Of a stretch of 64,000 nt of DNA, positions 27,404 through 38,488 are shown in pieces. Numbering within the stretch: position 1 is the first letter of the stretch; every line of letters starts with the position of its first letter. Source of the stretch: Prado023 sp963700475 (GTDB lineage: Bacteria; Actinomycetota; Actinomycetes; S36-B12; CAIYMF01); NCBI GenBank assembly GCA_963700475.1, contig CAVOXR010000008.1:1-64000 (forward strand), given 5' to 3'. A program made the translations under genes and the position numbers. Below the pieces are notes generated by a model. That model saw only the letters and a program-made list of their open reading frames with translations. It was not told where the DNA came from and searched no databases.

Positions 27404-28806
27404 TCACAGGCGTCCAGCGGCCTTCATGTCGAGGTAGGCGTCGGCGACCTTGGGGGCGATGTCGGCAGGCGTCGCCTCGACCACGCGCACCCCCATCCGG
27501 GCCAGCACCGTGGCGACATGGGCACGATCCAGGTCAGCACGCGCCCGGGCAGCGCTCAGGTACACCCCGGCCGCGTCCTCCGAGCCCCCCACGTTCGGCA
27601 AACCCTCCGCTTCGGGCAGGATCCTCCCCGTCGCCGCGGAGGTTCTCACCCCGAGCGGAGGGCTTGCAGGGGTGTGGGCGGGGGCGGGAGCGGGTTCGCG
27701 GACTGAGGCGACGATGACGGTGTGGCGTGCTGTCAGGGCTGGGAGGGCCGGGAACAGGCCCTCCTCCATCGCGGGGCGGTCGAGCGTGACGAAGAGCACG
27801 ACCAGCGCGCGCTTGCGCACCCGCGAGAGCACTGCTGAGACGAGACCCCGGTAGTCGGTCTCGGTGAGCTCCGGTTCCAGCGTGGCGATCCCGTCGACCA
27901 GGCGCGGCAGCAGGCTGGGGCCGCTGCCCCCGCTGACCTGCAGCCGGGTGCGCCGGTCGTGGGCGACGAGGTCCACCCGGTCCCCGGCGCGTCCGGCGAG
28001 GGCGGCGAGCAGGAGCCCGGCATCGATCAGGATGTCCAGGCGGGTCTCATCCCCGATGCGGACCGCGCTGGTGCGCCCGGTGTCCAGGACCATCACGACC
28101 CGACGGTCGCGCTCTGGGCGCCAGGTGCGCACCATCACGTCGGCGGCGCGCGCGGTGGCCCGCCAGTCGATGGAACGCACGTCGTCACCGGGGACGTACT
28201 CGCGCAGCGAGTCGAACTCGGTTCCCTGCGCGCGCACGGCAATCGCCTGGCGGCCGTCCATGTCGCGCAGCCGGGCCAGCCGCGACGGCAGGTGTCGCCG
28301 GGAGCTGAACGGCGGGAGGGTCCGCACCGACCAGTCCACCTCGACGCTGCGCTGCCGTCCGGCGAGCCCGAACGGCCCCAGCGAGCGCAGGGTGACGCGG
28401 TCCGTGGGCCGGTCGCCGCGCCTGCTCGGCTGCACGGCGACGTCGATGCGCACGGTGTCCCCGGCGGGCAGGTCCAGCGCAGCCCTGTCGGAGACACCGT
28501 CGATCGTGGCGTGGGCAGTGGGTGCCCACGCGTCGCGCAGGTAGCCGCGCCACCGGCGCCGTCCCGTGTTCGTGACGGCCAGCTGCACATTCGCGACCTG
28601 ACCGAGTCGGACCTTGCGGTCCCCGCTGCGGGCCAACACCAGGTTGCGAGGTGTGGAGGCGCTCACTGCGTCGAGGACCAGCACCAGCAGGAGCACCGCG
28701 TTCACCGCGACCAGGGCCTGCCACGGGGTGACTCCACCGGCCACGAGCAGCCCGACGACACCGGCGCCCACCAGCGCCAGCAGGGCGGCCCGGCCGGTCA
28801 GGACCA

Positions 28807-28807
<1 letters not shown>
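27404..28807 (-). CDS. DUF58 domain-containing membrane protein
   Basis: A 467-residue protein with two N-terminal membrane helices (about 5-45), an Ig-like segment, then the DUF58 signature EFDSLREYVPGDDVRSIDWRATAR and a von Willebrand A-like region (VVMVLDTGRTS resembles a degenerate MIDAS). It is the last gene of the MoxR operon and its ATG overlaps the moxR stop (ATGA at 28807). DUF58 proteins are thought to be MoxR clients or adaptors linked to the membrane. Confidence 0.85.
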
Positions 28808-29759
<952 letters not shown>

Positions 29760-29763
<4 letters not shown>

Positions 29764-30989
29764 GCCCCGCCCACCTCCACCATCAGTGCCTCCAGGTCGT
29801 GCCCCAACGCCACCAGGTGGGCGTCGGTCGTCGGTTCAGGACCGTACAGCAGCGTGCCCACCTGCTCGGGCGAGCGACCGGAGCGGGCGGCCGCCGCGGC
29901 GACCATTCGTGACTCGGGGACGCCGAGTGGCAGGCCCAGGCGCACCCGGATCCGCTCGCGGGCGCGGGCACGGAGGTGCATGGCCGCCTCGGCGCGCGCG
30001 TGGTGGGCGTGCAGCAGGCGCCCATGCCCTGCCGTCGTCTCCCCGGACCTGATGACGACGGGCAGGGGCTCCGTCACGAGGCGCCCGAGCCGGCGCGCAC
30101 GCCACCACGCCACCAGCATGCAGGCGACCAGGACCTGGATCAGGACGGGCACGACCCAGGTCGGCACCAGCTCGCGGATCGTGGCGCTGGCCTGACCGGC
30201 AAGGGCCGGGTCGCTGGCCACCGGCCGCCACCACACGAGTTCGGTCCGGCTGCCCAGGACGCTCAGCGCCAGGGAGGCGTTGCCCTCCACGTCGAACCCC
30301 TCGTTGGTCAAGGGGTGGGCACTGCCGAGGAGGACCACCTCGGGGCGACCGTCGCGCGCAGGGATCACCACCAGCGCGGCGGACTCCGGGCTGTCGTAGC
30401 AGGCCTGGCCGGCGGCGGTCCAGGCACGGGCGTCGTAGCGGGTGCCCGGGAGCTCGGCCCTCCCTGCGCGCTGAGCGGGCTCCCACCGGCAGTTCGGCTC
30501 GACGGCGTCGTCACCGGCAAGGCCAGCGATCTCAGTTCCGGCCGCGAGCCGATCAAGGGCGGGGGAGCCGGGGAGCGGGTCGATCAGGACGAGCCGGGCC
30601 GGGGCGGCATCGAGGACGTCGGTGATCATCTCGGCGGTGAGCAGGGCGGACTCCGTGACCAGGACGGTCGCTCCCCGTGCGTTCGCCGCGACGTCGGCCG
30701 TCGTGCGCACGTCCGTGACCCGGACCCCCTGGTCAGCCAGGACGTTGGCCACCGCGCGTGAGCCCTCGGGATCCACGGCTTCCGGGTCGAGGTAGCCGGT
30801 CCGGCGCGAGGTGGTCAGCATGAGGACGACGAGCGCGAGCAGGAGCAGGGCGGCGATCGCGAGGCCGCGACCGGTCGGGCGCCAGCGACGGGCGCGGTCC
30901 CAGGTGGTGTCGTCGAAGGCCGGCGGGGCCGGGGCTCCCTCGAGCGCCGCCGCCGGCGCGGGGCCGGATTCGGCCGTGGGTGCGCTCAT
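29760..30989 (-). CDS. DUF4350 domain-containing membrane protein
   Basis: A 409-residue protein. A Pro/Ala-rich cytoplasmic N-terminus is followed by a membrane helix (about 43-62), an extracytoplasmic DUF4350 domain (TGYLDPEAVDPEGSRAVANVLADQG; LVIPARDGRPEVVLLGSAHPLTNEG), a second helix near 290 and a cytoplasmic C-terminus. The start at 30989 overlaps the DUF4129 gene stop (ATGA). The family lacks an assigned function; operon position ties it to MoxR. Confidence 0.8.
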
Positions 30990-31732
30990 CGACCCACCAG
31001 CTCGGTGTCGGTGGGGGGCTGGCCGGGGGTGGAGCCGACCGTGCTGGAGTCGGCGGACCCCACCACCCCGCCGACGGCCACCTGGTCGTCGGCGTCGGAG
31101 ATCGCCCGGTAGGCGGCCGGCGAGCCGGGGCGCCCGCCGTACCGGACCTCGTCGAACGTCCGCGCCGCCACGTGGAGCGAGTCGCGCGCATCGGGCACCC
31201 GGTGGCCCACCTCGGCGGCCACCTCGTCCGCGGTCCAGCCCGGGTGCGCGTCGATGAGGCCCCGCTCCTGGCTGCCACGCACGAGTGCACGCATCCGCTC
31301 CGACACGGCCTCGTCCCACTGGCCGGAGGCAGCCAGCTCCTCGGCATGCGTGCGGTACTCGGCTGCGCTCGTCCCGGGATCGACCGTGAAGGTCAGGCCC
31401 CCCGAGCGGCTCACCGGGCCGATCCGCCACCGGATGAACAGCACAGCCACCACGATCAGCAGGACGAGCCCGAGGATGCCGAGCCACCCACCGGGTGCGG
31501 CCTCGGCCGCGCGATCGGCGACTCGCTGAACCCACTCCACCAGAAAGGCGATCGCCCGCTCGATGAGGCTGGGCTGCGCGGCCCGGTAGGCGGGGTCCGA
31601 GAGCTCCAGCTCGGCCAGGCGCTGGGCCTGGGCGCGGGTCAGGTCGACTGGCACGTCGCCGGGAAGGCTGCCCGGAGACGCAACCGGGACATGGGCAGCC
31701 CCACCCACGCCGAGGACCAGGTCGAGAAGCAT
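30986..31732 (-). CDS. DUF4129 domain-containing protein
   Basis: A 248-residue protein with a hydrophobic N-terminus, a membrane helix near 90-112 and the C-terminal DUF4129 domain (ERMRALVRGSQERGLIDAHPGWTADEVAAEVG; TFDEVRYGG). DUF4129 domains resemble a reduced transglutaminase-associated module and occur in MoxR-DUF58 operons. The start at 31732 lies 2 nt after the preceding gene's stop, so translation is probably coupled. Confidence 0.82.
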   Translation of the reverse strand: MLLDLVLGVGGAAHVPVASPGSLPGDVPVDLTRAQAQRLAELELSDPAYRAAQPSLIERAIAFLVEWVQRVADRAAEAAPGGWLGILGLVLLIVVAVLFIRWRIGPVSRSGGLTFTVDPGTSAAEYRTHAEELAASGQWDEAVSERMRALVRGSQERGLIDAHPGWTADEVAAEVGHRVPDARDSLHVAARTFDEVRYGGRPGSPAAYRAISDADDQVAVGGVVGSADSSTVGSTPGQPPTDTELVGR

Positions 31733-31734
31733 CG

Positions 31735-33048
31735 TCAGGGTCGGTGGTTCCGGTAGGGGGCCAGCGGATCGGGTGAGGGTTGCACCCCGGCGGAGACGAG
31801 CTCGATGTCCAGCGCCTCGCGGCGCATGCGCAGGTCGATGTAGAGCAGGCCGGTGACCGCGGCGCTGAACGGCAGGGTGATGATCCCGGCCACGAGAGTG
31901 GCGACGCCGGACGCCAGGACGGTGGGCACGAGGGACTCGCTGAATCCACCGATCAGGGTGGCGATCAGTGTGATCGGGATCGTCACGACGGTGGTGAGCA
32001 GGCTCGTGATGATGGCGGACAGGATCAGGATGCCCAGGACACGCCACCACGAGCGCCGGACGAGGACCCAGGACCGCTTCAGGGAGGCCATGACTCCGAC
32101 CCCCTCCATCACCAGGGCGGGGGAGGCCAAGGACAGCTTCACGTAGGCGTAGACCAGCCCGATCGTGCCGCCGATGCCGATGACAGCTCCGGGTAGCGCG
32201 GCCCACGGCCCCATGGCGAAGGCAAGGGCGACGATCACCCCGACCAGGACAGCCACGACCAGGAAGCCGCCGAGCCCGATCAGGAGGGTCACGCCCACAA
32301 GTGGCAGCATCCGCGGGCGCAGGCTGGCCCAGGTCTGGCTGGCGTCGAGCCGCCTGCCCAGGACCGCGGCGCCCACCAGGACGATGAACAGGCCGCTGGC
32401 GAGCACCTGGAGGAATCCGGCGACAAGCGCGGGGACGAGCTGGGCGACACCGCTGCTGACCAGGGAGGTCAGCTCCGCGGTGATGGCGACCTCGGTGGAG
32501 CCGGCGACGGGCTGGGCGGCGTCGAGGAACCGCAGGGAGAACCACAGGCCGACCGTCTGCAGCAGCGCGGACACGGCCGAGATGACTGCGGCCAGCCCCA
32601 GGACGGTTCGGGGGTTGCTGCGGATGAGGCTCAGGGCTCCGTCGAGCAGCTCACCCACGCCCAGTGGGCGCAGCGGGACGATGCCGGGCTTCGGGGCTGG
32701 CGGGGGTGGGCCCCAGGGGGCCGGCTGCTGGCCCCAAGCGGGCTGCCCGTACCCGGGCTGGCCGTACCCAGGGGGAGGGCCGTACCCCGGCGGGAGTGGT
32801 TGGCCGTACTGCCCGTACGCAGGTTGCCCCGGCTGCCCGTACCCGGGGCGGAGCCTGCCCGTACCCCGGGGCGGAGCCTGCCCGTACCCCGGAGGCGGAG
32901 CCTGCCCGGGCGCGGGTGGCTGCCCCGGCACGCCACCTTGCGGTGCGGCCTGGGCCGGCCACGCGGCGGGCTGATCGGGGGACCATCCCGACGGCGGGGT
33001 CCAGCTGCCGGGGTCCGGCGGACCGGGTGGAGGGGTCGGTGACGACAT
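31735..33048 (-). CDS. Pro/Gly/Tyr-rich polytopic membrane protein (GPDPase_memb-like)
   Basis: A 437-residue protein. Residues 1-120 are a low-complexity cytoplasmic tail rich in PGYGQP/PPGYG repeats. The rest is a helix bundle (about six membrane segments) beginning IVPLRPLGVGELLDGALSLIRSNPRTVLGL, typical of the glycerophosphoryl-diester-phosphodiesterase membrane domain found without its catalytic domain. It is the first gene of the MoxR operon. The function is unknown. The tail shows repeat slippage (32835-32903). Confidence 0.75.
   Translation of the reverse strand: MSSPTPPPGPPDPGSWTPPSGWSPDQPAAWPAQAAPQGGVPGQPPAPGQAPPPGYGQAPPRGTGRLRPGYGQPGQPAYGQYGQPLPPGYGPPPGYGQPGYGQPAWGQQPAPWGPPPPAPKPGIVPLRPLGVGELLDGALSLIRSNPRTVLGLAAVISAVSALLQTVGLWFSLRFLDAAQPVAGSTEVAITAELTSLVSSGVAQLVPALVAGFLQVLASGLFIVLVGAAVLGRRLDASQTWASLRPRMLPLVGVTLLIGLGGFLVVAVLVGVIVALAFAMGPWAALPGAVIGIGGTIGLVYAYVKLSLASPALVMEGVGVMASLKRSWVLVRRSWWRVLGILILSAIITSLLTTVVTIPITLIATLIGGFSESLVPTVLASGVATLVAGIITLPFSAAVTGLLYIDLRMRREALDIELVSAGVQPSPDPLAPYRNHRP
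32835..32903. repeat. Degenerate tandem repeat of 22, 23 and 24 nt
   Basis: Three adjacent units starting GCCCGTACCC and ending CGGAGCCT are 22 (32835-32856), 23 (32857-32879) and 24 (32880-32903) nt long. The 24-nt unit encodes GQAPPPGY on the minus strand; the shorter two together are 45 nt, so the frame is lost and then regained. Confidence 0.9.
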
Positions 33049-33113
33049 GTCCTGATCGTCCCATGTGGACAGCCGTTGGCAAGCCTGTGCCCACAGGTGC
33101 CACCATGTGCGGT

Positions 33114-33791
33114 GTGAAGGCGCGCGTGCTGGTCGTCGATGACGACATGGATCTTGCCGAGATGCTGGGCATCGTGCTGCGCAGCGAGGGTATGGAGCCG
33201 CTCTTCTGCCACAACGGCACCGATGCCGTCCCGGCCTTCCACCGAGAGTCCCCCGACCTCGTGCTGCTCGACCTGATGCTCCCCGGGTTGGACGGGTTGG
33301 AGGTCTGCAGGCGGCTCCGCGCCGAGTCGACAGTTCCGATCGTGATGCTGACGGCGCGGGGCGACACCCTCGACATCGTCGAGGGCCTTCAGGCGGGGGC
33401 CGACGACTACATCGTCAAGCCCTTCAAGCCCAAGGAGCTGGTGGCCCGCATCGATGCCCGGCTGCGGCGTCTGGAGGAGACCGCCAACGAGGTCCTCGGG
33501 ATCGGTGATCTGGTCATCGACCGCGGCGCACACACCGTCACCCGCGCCGGGGAGGTGATCGGGGTCACCCCACTGGAGTTCGACCTCCTGCTCGCCCTGG
33601 CCAACAGGCCCGGGTTCGCCTTCACCCGCGAGCAGTTGCTCGCCGACGTGTGGGGCTACCAGCACGCCGGTGACACGCGGCTGGTGAATGTCCATGTGCA
33701 GCGCCTGCGCGGGAAGGTCGAGATCGACCCGGAGAACCCCGAGGTCATCGTGACGGTGCGCGGCGTCGGGTACCGCGCCGGGCCGCCCTGA
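33114..33791 (+). CDS. mtrA: Response regulator MtrA
   Basis: A 225-residue OmpR/PhoB-type regulator. The receiver domain has acidic pocket D9/D10, phospho-acceptor D53 (LLDLMLPG), T80 and K102 (IVKPF). The winged-helix domain has TPLEFDLLLALANRPG and VQRLRGKVE. MtrA is the conserved actinobacterial regulator of cell-wall hydrolases, division and development. The GTG at 33114 gives the usual MKARVLVVDDD start, with CACCAT 7 nt upstream consistent with a leaderless mRNA; ATG 33105 is the alternative. Its stop overlaps the mtrB ATG. Confidence 0.95.
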   Translation: MKARVLVVDDDMDLAEMLGIVLRSEGMEPLFCHNGTDAVPAFHRESPDLVLLDLMLPGLDGLEVCRRLRAESTVPIVMLTARGDTLDIVEGLQAGADDYIVKPFKPKELVARIDARLRRLEETANEVLGIGDLVIDRGAHTVTRAGEVIGVTPLEFDLLLALANRPGFAFTREQLLADVWGYQHAGDTRLVNVHVQRLRGKVEIDPENPEVIVTVRGVGYRAGPP

Positions 33792-35329
33792 TGTTCCGCC
33801 GGGTCCGTGCCCTGCCCGGCCACCTGCGCCAACGCTGGCGGCAGTCCCTGCGCTTCCGGGTCGTCCTGGGCACCGTCGTCGGTTCCACTCTCGTGCTCGT
33901 GCTGCTCATGCCCGCGCTGCTGGGCAACATCTCAGCGGGCGTCCTGGGATCCAAGGAGGCCTCTGCCCTGGCCGAGGCGACTGCCGCTCGCAGTGAGGCA
34001 CAACGCATCCTGGACGCCACCCCCGCGCAGGCCAACGACGTGCCCCCATCGCGAACGATCGACGCCGTGGTGGCCGCGATGGCCGCCCGAGGCGCCCAGG
34101 CCGGGCTCTTCGAGGTGCTGATGCTCGCCTCCGAGCCGGCCGGGCTGAGCGAGACCCCGGAGCGCGGCACGAACCTCATCTCGGAGACGAGCGTCCCGGG
34201 GAGGATGCGCGACGTCGTCTCGGGCAGCCAGCGGCAGGCCTGGACCTACACGACGATGCGTTACACCGACGGCCGCGAGGTCCCGGGTTTCGTGGTGGGG
34301 GCCCCGCTCGCCGTCCGAGGAGTCGGCCCCTACGAGCTGTACCAGTTGTTCCCCCTCGACACCGAGCAGGAGACGTTGTCGTTGGTGCGCACGTCGACCG
34401 CGGTCGCGGGCCTGTTCATCATCCTCGGGCTGGCCGGACTGGCGACGCTGGTCACGTACTGGATCGTCTCCCCCGTGCACGAGGCGGCGCGCACCGCACG
34501 GCGGTTCTCCTCCGGGCACCTGGAGGCCCGGATGCGGGTGCGGGGGCAGGACGACCTGGCCCAGCTGGCGGAGAGCTTCAACGACATGGCCGAGACGCTG
34601 CAGTCCCAGATCGACGAGCTGGAGAAGCTGTCGTCGGTGCAGCAGCAGTTCGTCGCCGACGTGTCCCACGAGCTGCGGACGCCCCTGACGACCGTCCGCA
34701 TGGCCGCGGACCTCCTGCACGACAAGCGACAGGAGCTCCCCGCGGATGACGCCCGGGCCGTTGAGCTGCTCCAGAACCAGCTCAACCGGTTCGAGGCGCT
34801 GCTGGCCGACCTCCTGGAGACATCGCGACAGGACTCCGGCTCCGTCCAGCTGGACTACGAGGAGGTCGACCTGCGCGCCATGTCCGAGCGGGTGGCGGGC
34901 GCTCTCGAGCCGCTGTCGCGGGATCTCGACAGCCCGGTCGAGGTGATCGGGCTCGACTGCCTCGTCGTGCCGTGCGATGCGCAGCGGGTCGAGCGGATCC
35001 TGGCCAACCTGATCTCCAACGCCCTCGAGCACGGTATGGGCCGGCCCGTGGTCGTCGAGGTGATGAGGGAGGGCGACGAGGCGCAGTTGGCGGTCACGGA
35101 CCAGGGCGTGGGCCTGACGCAGCAGGAGATCTCCCAGGTCTTCACCCGGTTCTGGCGGGCGGATCCCTCGCGGGTGCGCCGCGTCGGCGGCACCGGCCTG
35201 GGCCTGTCCATCGCCCTGGGAGATGCCCGCGCCCACGGAGGCACGTTGAGTGCGTCCGGGGCGCCCGGTGAAGGGGCGACCTTCACCCTGCGGCTGCCCC
35301 TGGCCCCCGAGGGGGTGGTGGTCCGATGA
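33791..35329 (+). CDS. mtrB: Sensor histidine kinase MtrB
   Basis: A 512-residue kinase. Transmembrane helix 1 is at about 18-42, followed by an extracellular sensor region of about 150 residues, helix 2 near 200-222 and HAMP (EAARTARRFSSGHLEARM). The HisKA domain has the phospho-accepting H293 in SHELRTPLTTVR, and the HATPase domain has N-box ANLISNALEHG, G1 DQGVGL and G2 GGTGLGLSI. It phosphorylates MtrA. Translation is coupled at both ends (TGATG with mtrA, ATGA with lpqB). Confidence 0.95.
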   Translation: MFRRVRALPGHLRQRWRQSLRFRVVLGTVVGSTLVLVLLMPALLGNISAGVLGSKEASALAEATAARSEAQRILDATPAQANDVPPSRTIDAVVAAMAARGAQAGLFEVLMLASEPAGLSETPERGTNLISETSVPGRMRDVVSGSQRQAWTYTTMRYTDGREVPGFVVGAPLAVRGVGPYELYQLFPLDTEQETLSLVRTSTAVAGLFIILGLAGLATLVTYWIVSPVHEAARTARRFSSGHLEARMRVRGQDDLAQLAESFNDMAETLQSQIDELEKLSSVQQQFVADVSHELRTPLTTVRMAADLLHDKRQELPADDARAVELLQNQLNRFEALLADLLETSRQDSGSVQLDYEEVDLRAMSERVAGALEPLSRDLDSPVEVIGLDCLVVPCDAQRVERILANLISNALEHGMGRPVVVEVMREGDEAQLAVTDQGVGLTQQEISQVFTRFWRADPSRVRRVGGTGLGLSIALGDARAHGGTLSASGAPGEGATFTLRLPLAPEGVVVR

Positions 35330-37041
35330 CGGCCCGGGCGCGGTTCGTGGCGGTCGCCGCGGCGGCCTGCATGGGACTGGCCGCATGCGCCGGTGTCCCG
35401 ACCACGGGGCCCATCGAGCAGGGGCCTGTGGTCGACGCCGGCGAGTCGTCGCAGTTCATCCGCGTGATCGCCGCACCACCGAGCGTCGGCGCGAGCCCCA
35501 CTGAGATCGTGCGCGGGTTCTTCGAGGCGAACGCGAGCCTCGAGTCCGATCACGCCATCGCGCGGCGCTACCTCACCCCCGAGGCGTCGGGAACCTGGGA
35601 TCCCGACGCTGCGACCACCGTCTACCAGCAGTCCTCCCTGAAGCTGTCGGAGGGCAAGGACGCAACCATCAATGCGCGCCTGGCGGTCAACAACAGGTTG
35701 AACGAGGAGGGCACCCTCGATCCGGTCGACCCGGCCTCGAAGGAGAAGATCGCCTTCACCCTCGAGCAGGTCGTCGACGGCGCGTCCGGAATCCCCCAAT
35801 GGCGCATCGCCGACCCGCCCCCCGGGATCCTGATCAGCGACGCCGACCTCCGTCGCGCCTACCGGCAGTACCAGGTCCACTACCCGGCGACGCGCAGCGG
35901 CGCACTGGTCCCCGATGGCCGGCTCCTGCCCGTCGTCGGCCCCAGCCTTCCCACGGCGCTCGCACAACGGGTCCTCGCCGGCCCCGCGGAGTGGCTGGCG
36001 CCGGGCGTCCGGTCGGGTGCCCCGCCCGGGACTGCCCTGGCACTGGGGGCGGTCCCCGTCACCAACGGCGTCGCGCTCGTGGAGCTGACCGACCAGGCGC
36101 TGGCGGCCACCGATGTCCAGCGCCGGGACCTCGCCGCGCAACTGACCTGGACGCTCACGCAGCTGCCCGAGGTGACCTCGGTCCGTCTCCAGGTCGGCGG
36201 CGAGCCCTACGACGTCCCCGGGGTCCCCGAGCTGATGGATCGTTCCGTGTGGCAGGAGCGGAGCCCGGACTCGTTGACGACGGGTCCGACAGGCACCTCA
36301 CTTCTGCCCTACTACGTGCTCGATGGGCCGGCAGTGATCCGCGTCTCGGAGGGTGGCCGAACAGTTCTGCCGATGAAGGTCCCCGACGCCGAGGAGCTGA
36401 TCGACCTGGGGGTGGCGCTGGACCAGCGCTCAGCGGCTGCTGTCGAGCCGGATCGGCGGGCGCTGTGGATCCTGCCGCTCGAGCGCGGCATCGCCGAGCA
36501 GCGCATCGAGGGCACGCAGATCGGGGGCGCCAGCTTCGACGTCGACGGCCAGGCATGGTTCACCGATGCCGGTCGGGTCATGCGACTGGTGCCGAACGGG
36601 TTGCCCCAGGAGGTCGCGGTCCAGCCCGATCTGGCAGCGCCGATCACGTCGGTCCATCTCGCCCGGGACGGGACGCGCGTCGTGCTGGTCGCCGACGGGG
36701 TGCTGTACCTCGGGGTGATCCAGCCGTCGTCAACCGGTCTGGTGATCGGTTCGGTGCGCCGGATCGCCACGACCGTGTCGGACGTGCAGGACGTCGCCTG
36801 GCGCAACTCGGTCACGCTCGATGTGCTCGGTAGGACCGACACCAGCAACCTGCAGGTCCTGCGGATCGGGGTCGGCACTGGTGACGTGCAGCCGTTCGGT
36901 GCCCCGCCGGACCCTCTGGAGGTGACTGGTGCCCCCGGCTCTGCGACCCTCGCGGCAGGTGGGGGCAACCAGTTGTTCGCCAACGTCGGCCTCCAGTGGC
37001 GCGCCCAGGGGGCGGCCCGCTCGGTGGCCTACCCCGGATGA
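35326..37041 (+). CDS. lpqB: Lipoprotein LpqB
   Basis: A 571-residue lipoprotein with lipobox LAAC (C21), then an N-terminal segment, a GerMN-like domain (about 195-305) and a beta-propeller C-terminus (about 320-571; FDVDGQAWFTDAGRVMRLV). In mycobacteria and Streptomyces LpqB modulates MtrB activity from outside the membrane. Overlap with mtrB (ATGA) and comF (ATGA) makes mtrA-mtrB-lpqB-comF one operon. Confidence 0.93.
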   Translation: MTARARFVAVAAAACMGLAACAGVPTTGPIEQGPVVDAGESSQFIRVIAAPPSVGASPTEIVRGFFEANASLESDHAIARRYLTPEASGTWDPDAATTVYQQSSLKLSEGKDATINARLAVNNRLNEEGTLDPVDPASKEKIAFTLEQVVDGASGIPQWRIADPPPGILISDADLRRAYRQYQVHYPATRSGALVPDGRLLPVVGPSLPTALAQRVLAGPAEWLAPGVRSGAPPGTALALGAVPVTNGVALVELTDQALAATDVQRRDLAAQLTWTLTQLPEVTSVRLQVGGEPYDVPGVPELMDRSVWQERSPDSLTTGPTGTSLLPYYVLDGPAVIRVSEGGRTVLPMKVPDAEELIDLGVALDQRSAAAVEPDRRALWILPLERGIAEQRIEGTQIGGASFDVDGQAWFTDAGRVMRLVPNGLPQEVAVQPDLAAPITSVHLARDGTRVVLVADGVLYLGVIQPSSTGLVIGSVRRIATTVSDVQDVAWRNSVTLDVLGRTDTSNLQVLRIGVGTGDVQPFGAPPDPLEVTGAPGSATLAAGGGNQLFANVGLQWRAQGAARSVAYPG

Positions 37042-37748
37042 GCCCTGCTGGGCCGAGCTGGTGGGCGCAGGCCGCTGAGGCGGCGTTGGACCTGGTCGTC
37101 CCGCAGCGGTGCGCCGGCTGCGGCGCCCCGGGCCTCGTCTGGTGCAGGCGCTGTGCGGGTCTCTGCGGTGGCCCGTCGGTGCCGGTGCCCGGTCCTGTGA
37201 CCACCCGGGCTGCCTGCGAGCACGCGGGGCCGGCCGGACGGGCTGTGGTGGCATACAAGGACGAGCAGGTCCGGCGGCTCAGTCGCCCACTGGGCGAGCT
37301 GCTGGCCCGTGCGGTCAGCGATGCCCTGACCGATTCGCGGGCCCGTCGCAGCGTGCCCGTGTGGGTGGTCCCGGTGCCCTCGCGGCGCAGCGCTGTGCGC
37401 AGCCGGGGGGCCGACCACATGGCGGTCCTTGCCGGCAGGGCGGCTCGCGAGCTTCGCGGGTCGGGGATCCCGGCCCACCGGTGTCCCGGGCTGGAGCATG
37501 TGCGGGCCAGCCGGGACCAGGTGGGGCTCACACGAGAGCAGCGCACGCTGAACGTCGCAGGGTCGTTTCGCGCACTCGACCTCCCGCCCGGGCTGATCGT
37601 GATCGTCGACGATGTGACCACCACGGGCGCCACCCTGGCGGAGGCGGGACGGGCGCTGGCGGTGGCCGGACGAGATGTGACCTGTGCCGCAACCGTCACA
37701 TGGTCGCCCGGACCCCGGCACCGTGCGTCGGGCACCCATGCCGACTAG
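37038..37748 (+). CDS. ComF family phosphoribosyltransferase-like protein
   Basis: A 236-residue protein with an N-terminal zinc finger (C25, C28, C36, C39) and a type I phosphoribosyltransferase fold. PVPSRRSAVRSRGADH is the pyrophosphate loop and VIVDDVTTTGATLAEAG (about 190-206) the PRPP-binding loop. In competent bacteria ComFC assists ssDNA uptake; here, without other competence genes nearby, the role is open. The start at 37038 overlaps the lpqB stop; an in-frame upstream start at 36996 would overlap lpqB further. Confidence 0.88.
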   Translation: MSPAGPSWWAQAAEAALDLVVPQRCAGCGAPGLVWCRRCAGLCGGPSVPVPGPVTTRAACEHAGPAGRAVVAYKDEQVRRLSRPLGELLARAVSDALTDSRARRSVPVWVVPVPSRRSAVRSRGADHMAVLAGRAARELRGSGIPAHRCPGLEHVRASRDQVGLTREQRTLNVAGSFRALDLPPGLIVIVDDVTTTGATLAEAGRALAVAGRDVTCAATVTWSPGPRHRASGTHAD

Positions 37749-37818
37749 CGTTGAGGGTGCGGGAGGGTAACCATCACGCTGATTCGCAGGTCGGGTCAGC
37801 CAACTCATCGGAGGGCAC

Positions 37819-38418
37819 GTGGACATCGTCGTCAGGGGTCGTCACCTCGATGTGTCGGATCGGTTCCGCGAGCATGTCGCGGGCAAGGTGGGCAAGGTCG
37901 ACCGGTTCGGGTTGCCCATCTCGCACGTCGACGTGGAGGTGTCCTTCGAGCCCAATCCCCGGCAGACCGATCGCGCCTACGAGGTGGAGCTCACCTGTCG
38001 CGGGACGGGCCCGGTGATCCGGGCGGAGGCCCATGCCCCGGACAAGTACGCCGCCACCGACATCGCCCTGGCACGGCTGGAGGAGCGGTTGCGTCGCGCC
38101 GCGGACCGCAAGCGCACCCGTCGCGTCGAGAAGGTGGTGGTCGTTCCGGCTGCCGACGTCGTGCCCGAGTCGATCGAGGCGGCTGCCGACGCGGAGCCCG
38201 ACGACGGGACCGTGTGGGAGGAGGGCCCGATCGTGGTGCGACTCAAGGAGCACGTGTCGCAGCCGATGACGGTGGCTCAGGCAGTGGAGTCCCTCGAGCT
38301 CGTGGGCCACGACTTCTACCTGTTCCGCGACAGCGACTCCGGCGCTCCATCGGTGGTGTACCACCGCCGTGGCTACAACTACGGCCTGCTCCGGCTGGAG
38401 GGCGGGACCGACGGCTAG
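37819..38418 (+). CDS. hpf: Ribosome hibernation-promoting factor, long form
   Basis: A 199-residue long-type HPF: an N-terminal YfiA-like ribosome-binding domain (about 1-105, MDIVVRGRHLDVSDRFREHV), a charged linker, and a C-terminal dimerisation domain (about 140-196; KPMTVAQA-like KEHVSQPMTVAQAVESLEL, YHRRGYNYGLLRL). It dimerises 70S ribosomes into inactive 100S particles in stationary phase. GGAGG precedes the GTG. This position upstream of secA is conserved in actinobacteria. Confidence 0.95.
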   Translation: MDIVVRGRHLDVSDRFREHVAGKVGKVDRFGLPISHVDVEVSFEPNPRQTDRAYEVELTCRGTGPVIRAEAHAPDKYAATDIALARLEERLRRAADRKRTRRVEKVVVVPAADVVPESIEAAADAEPDDGTVWEEGPIVVRLKEHVSQPMTVAQAVESLELVGHDFYLFRDSDSGAPSVVYHRRGYNYGLLRLEGGTDG

Positions 38419-38488
38419 GCCGTTCGGCAGGGACGGTCGGGCGGCCCGGGGGTCGGGGCGGTCCCGGGGTGCCGGATCGCCGGCGAGC

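Noticed and set aside
37750..37770. SigB/SigF-type promoter before hpf (GTTG and GGGTAA)
   Set aside because: The spacer is 11 nt instead of the usual 14-16, so the match is probably chance.
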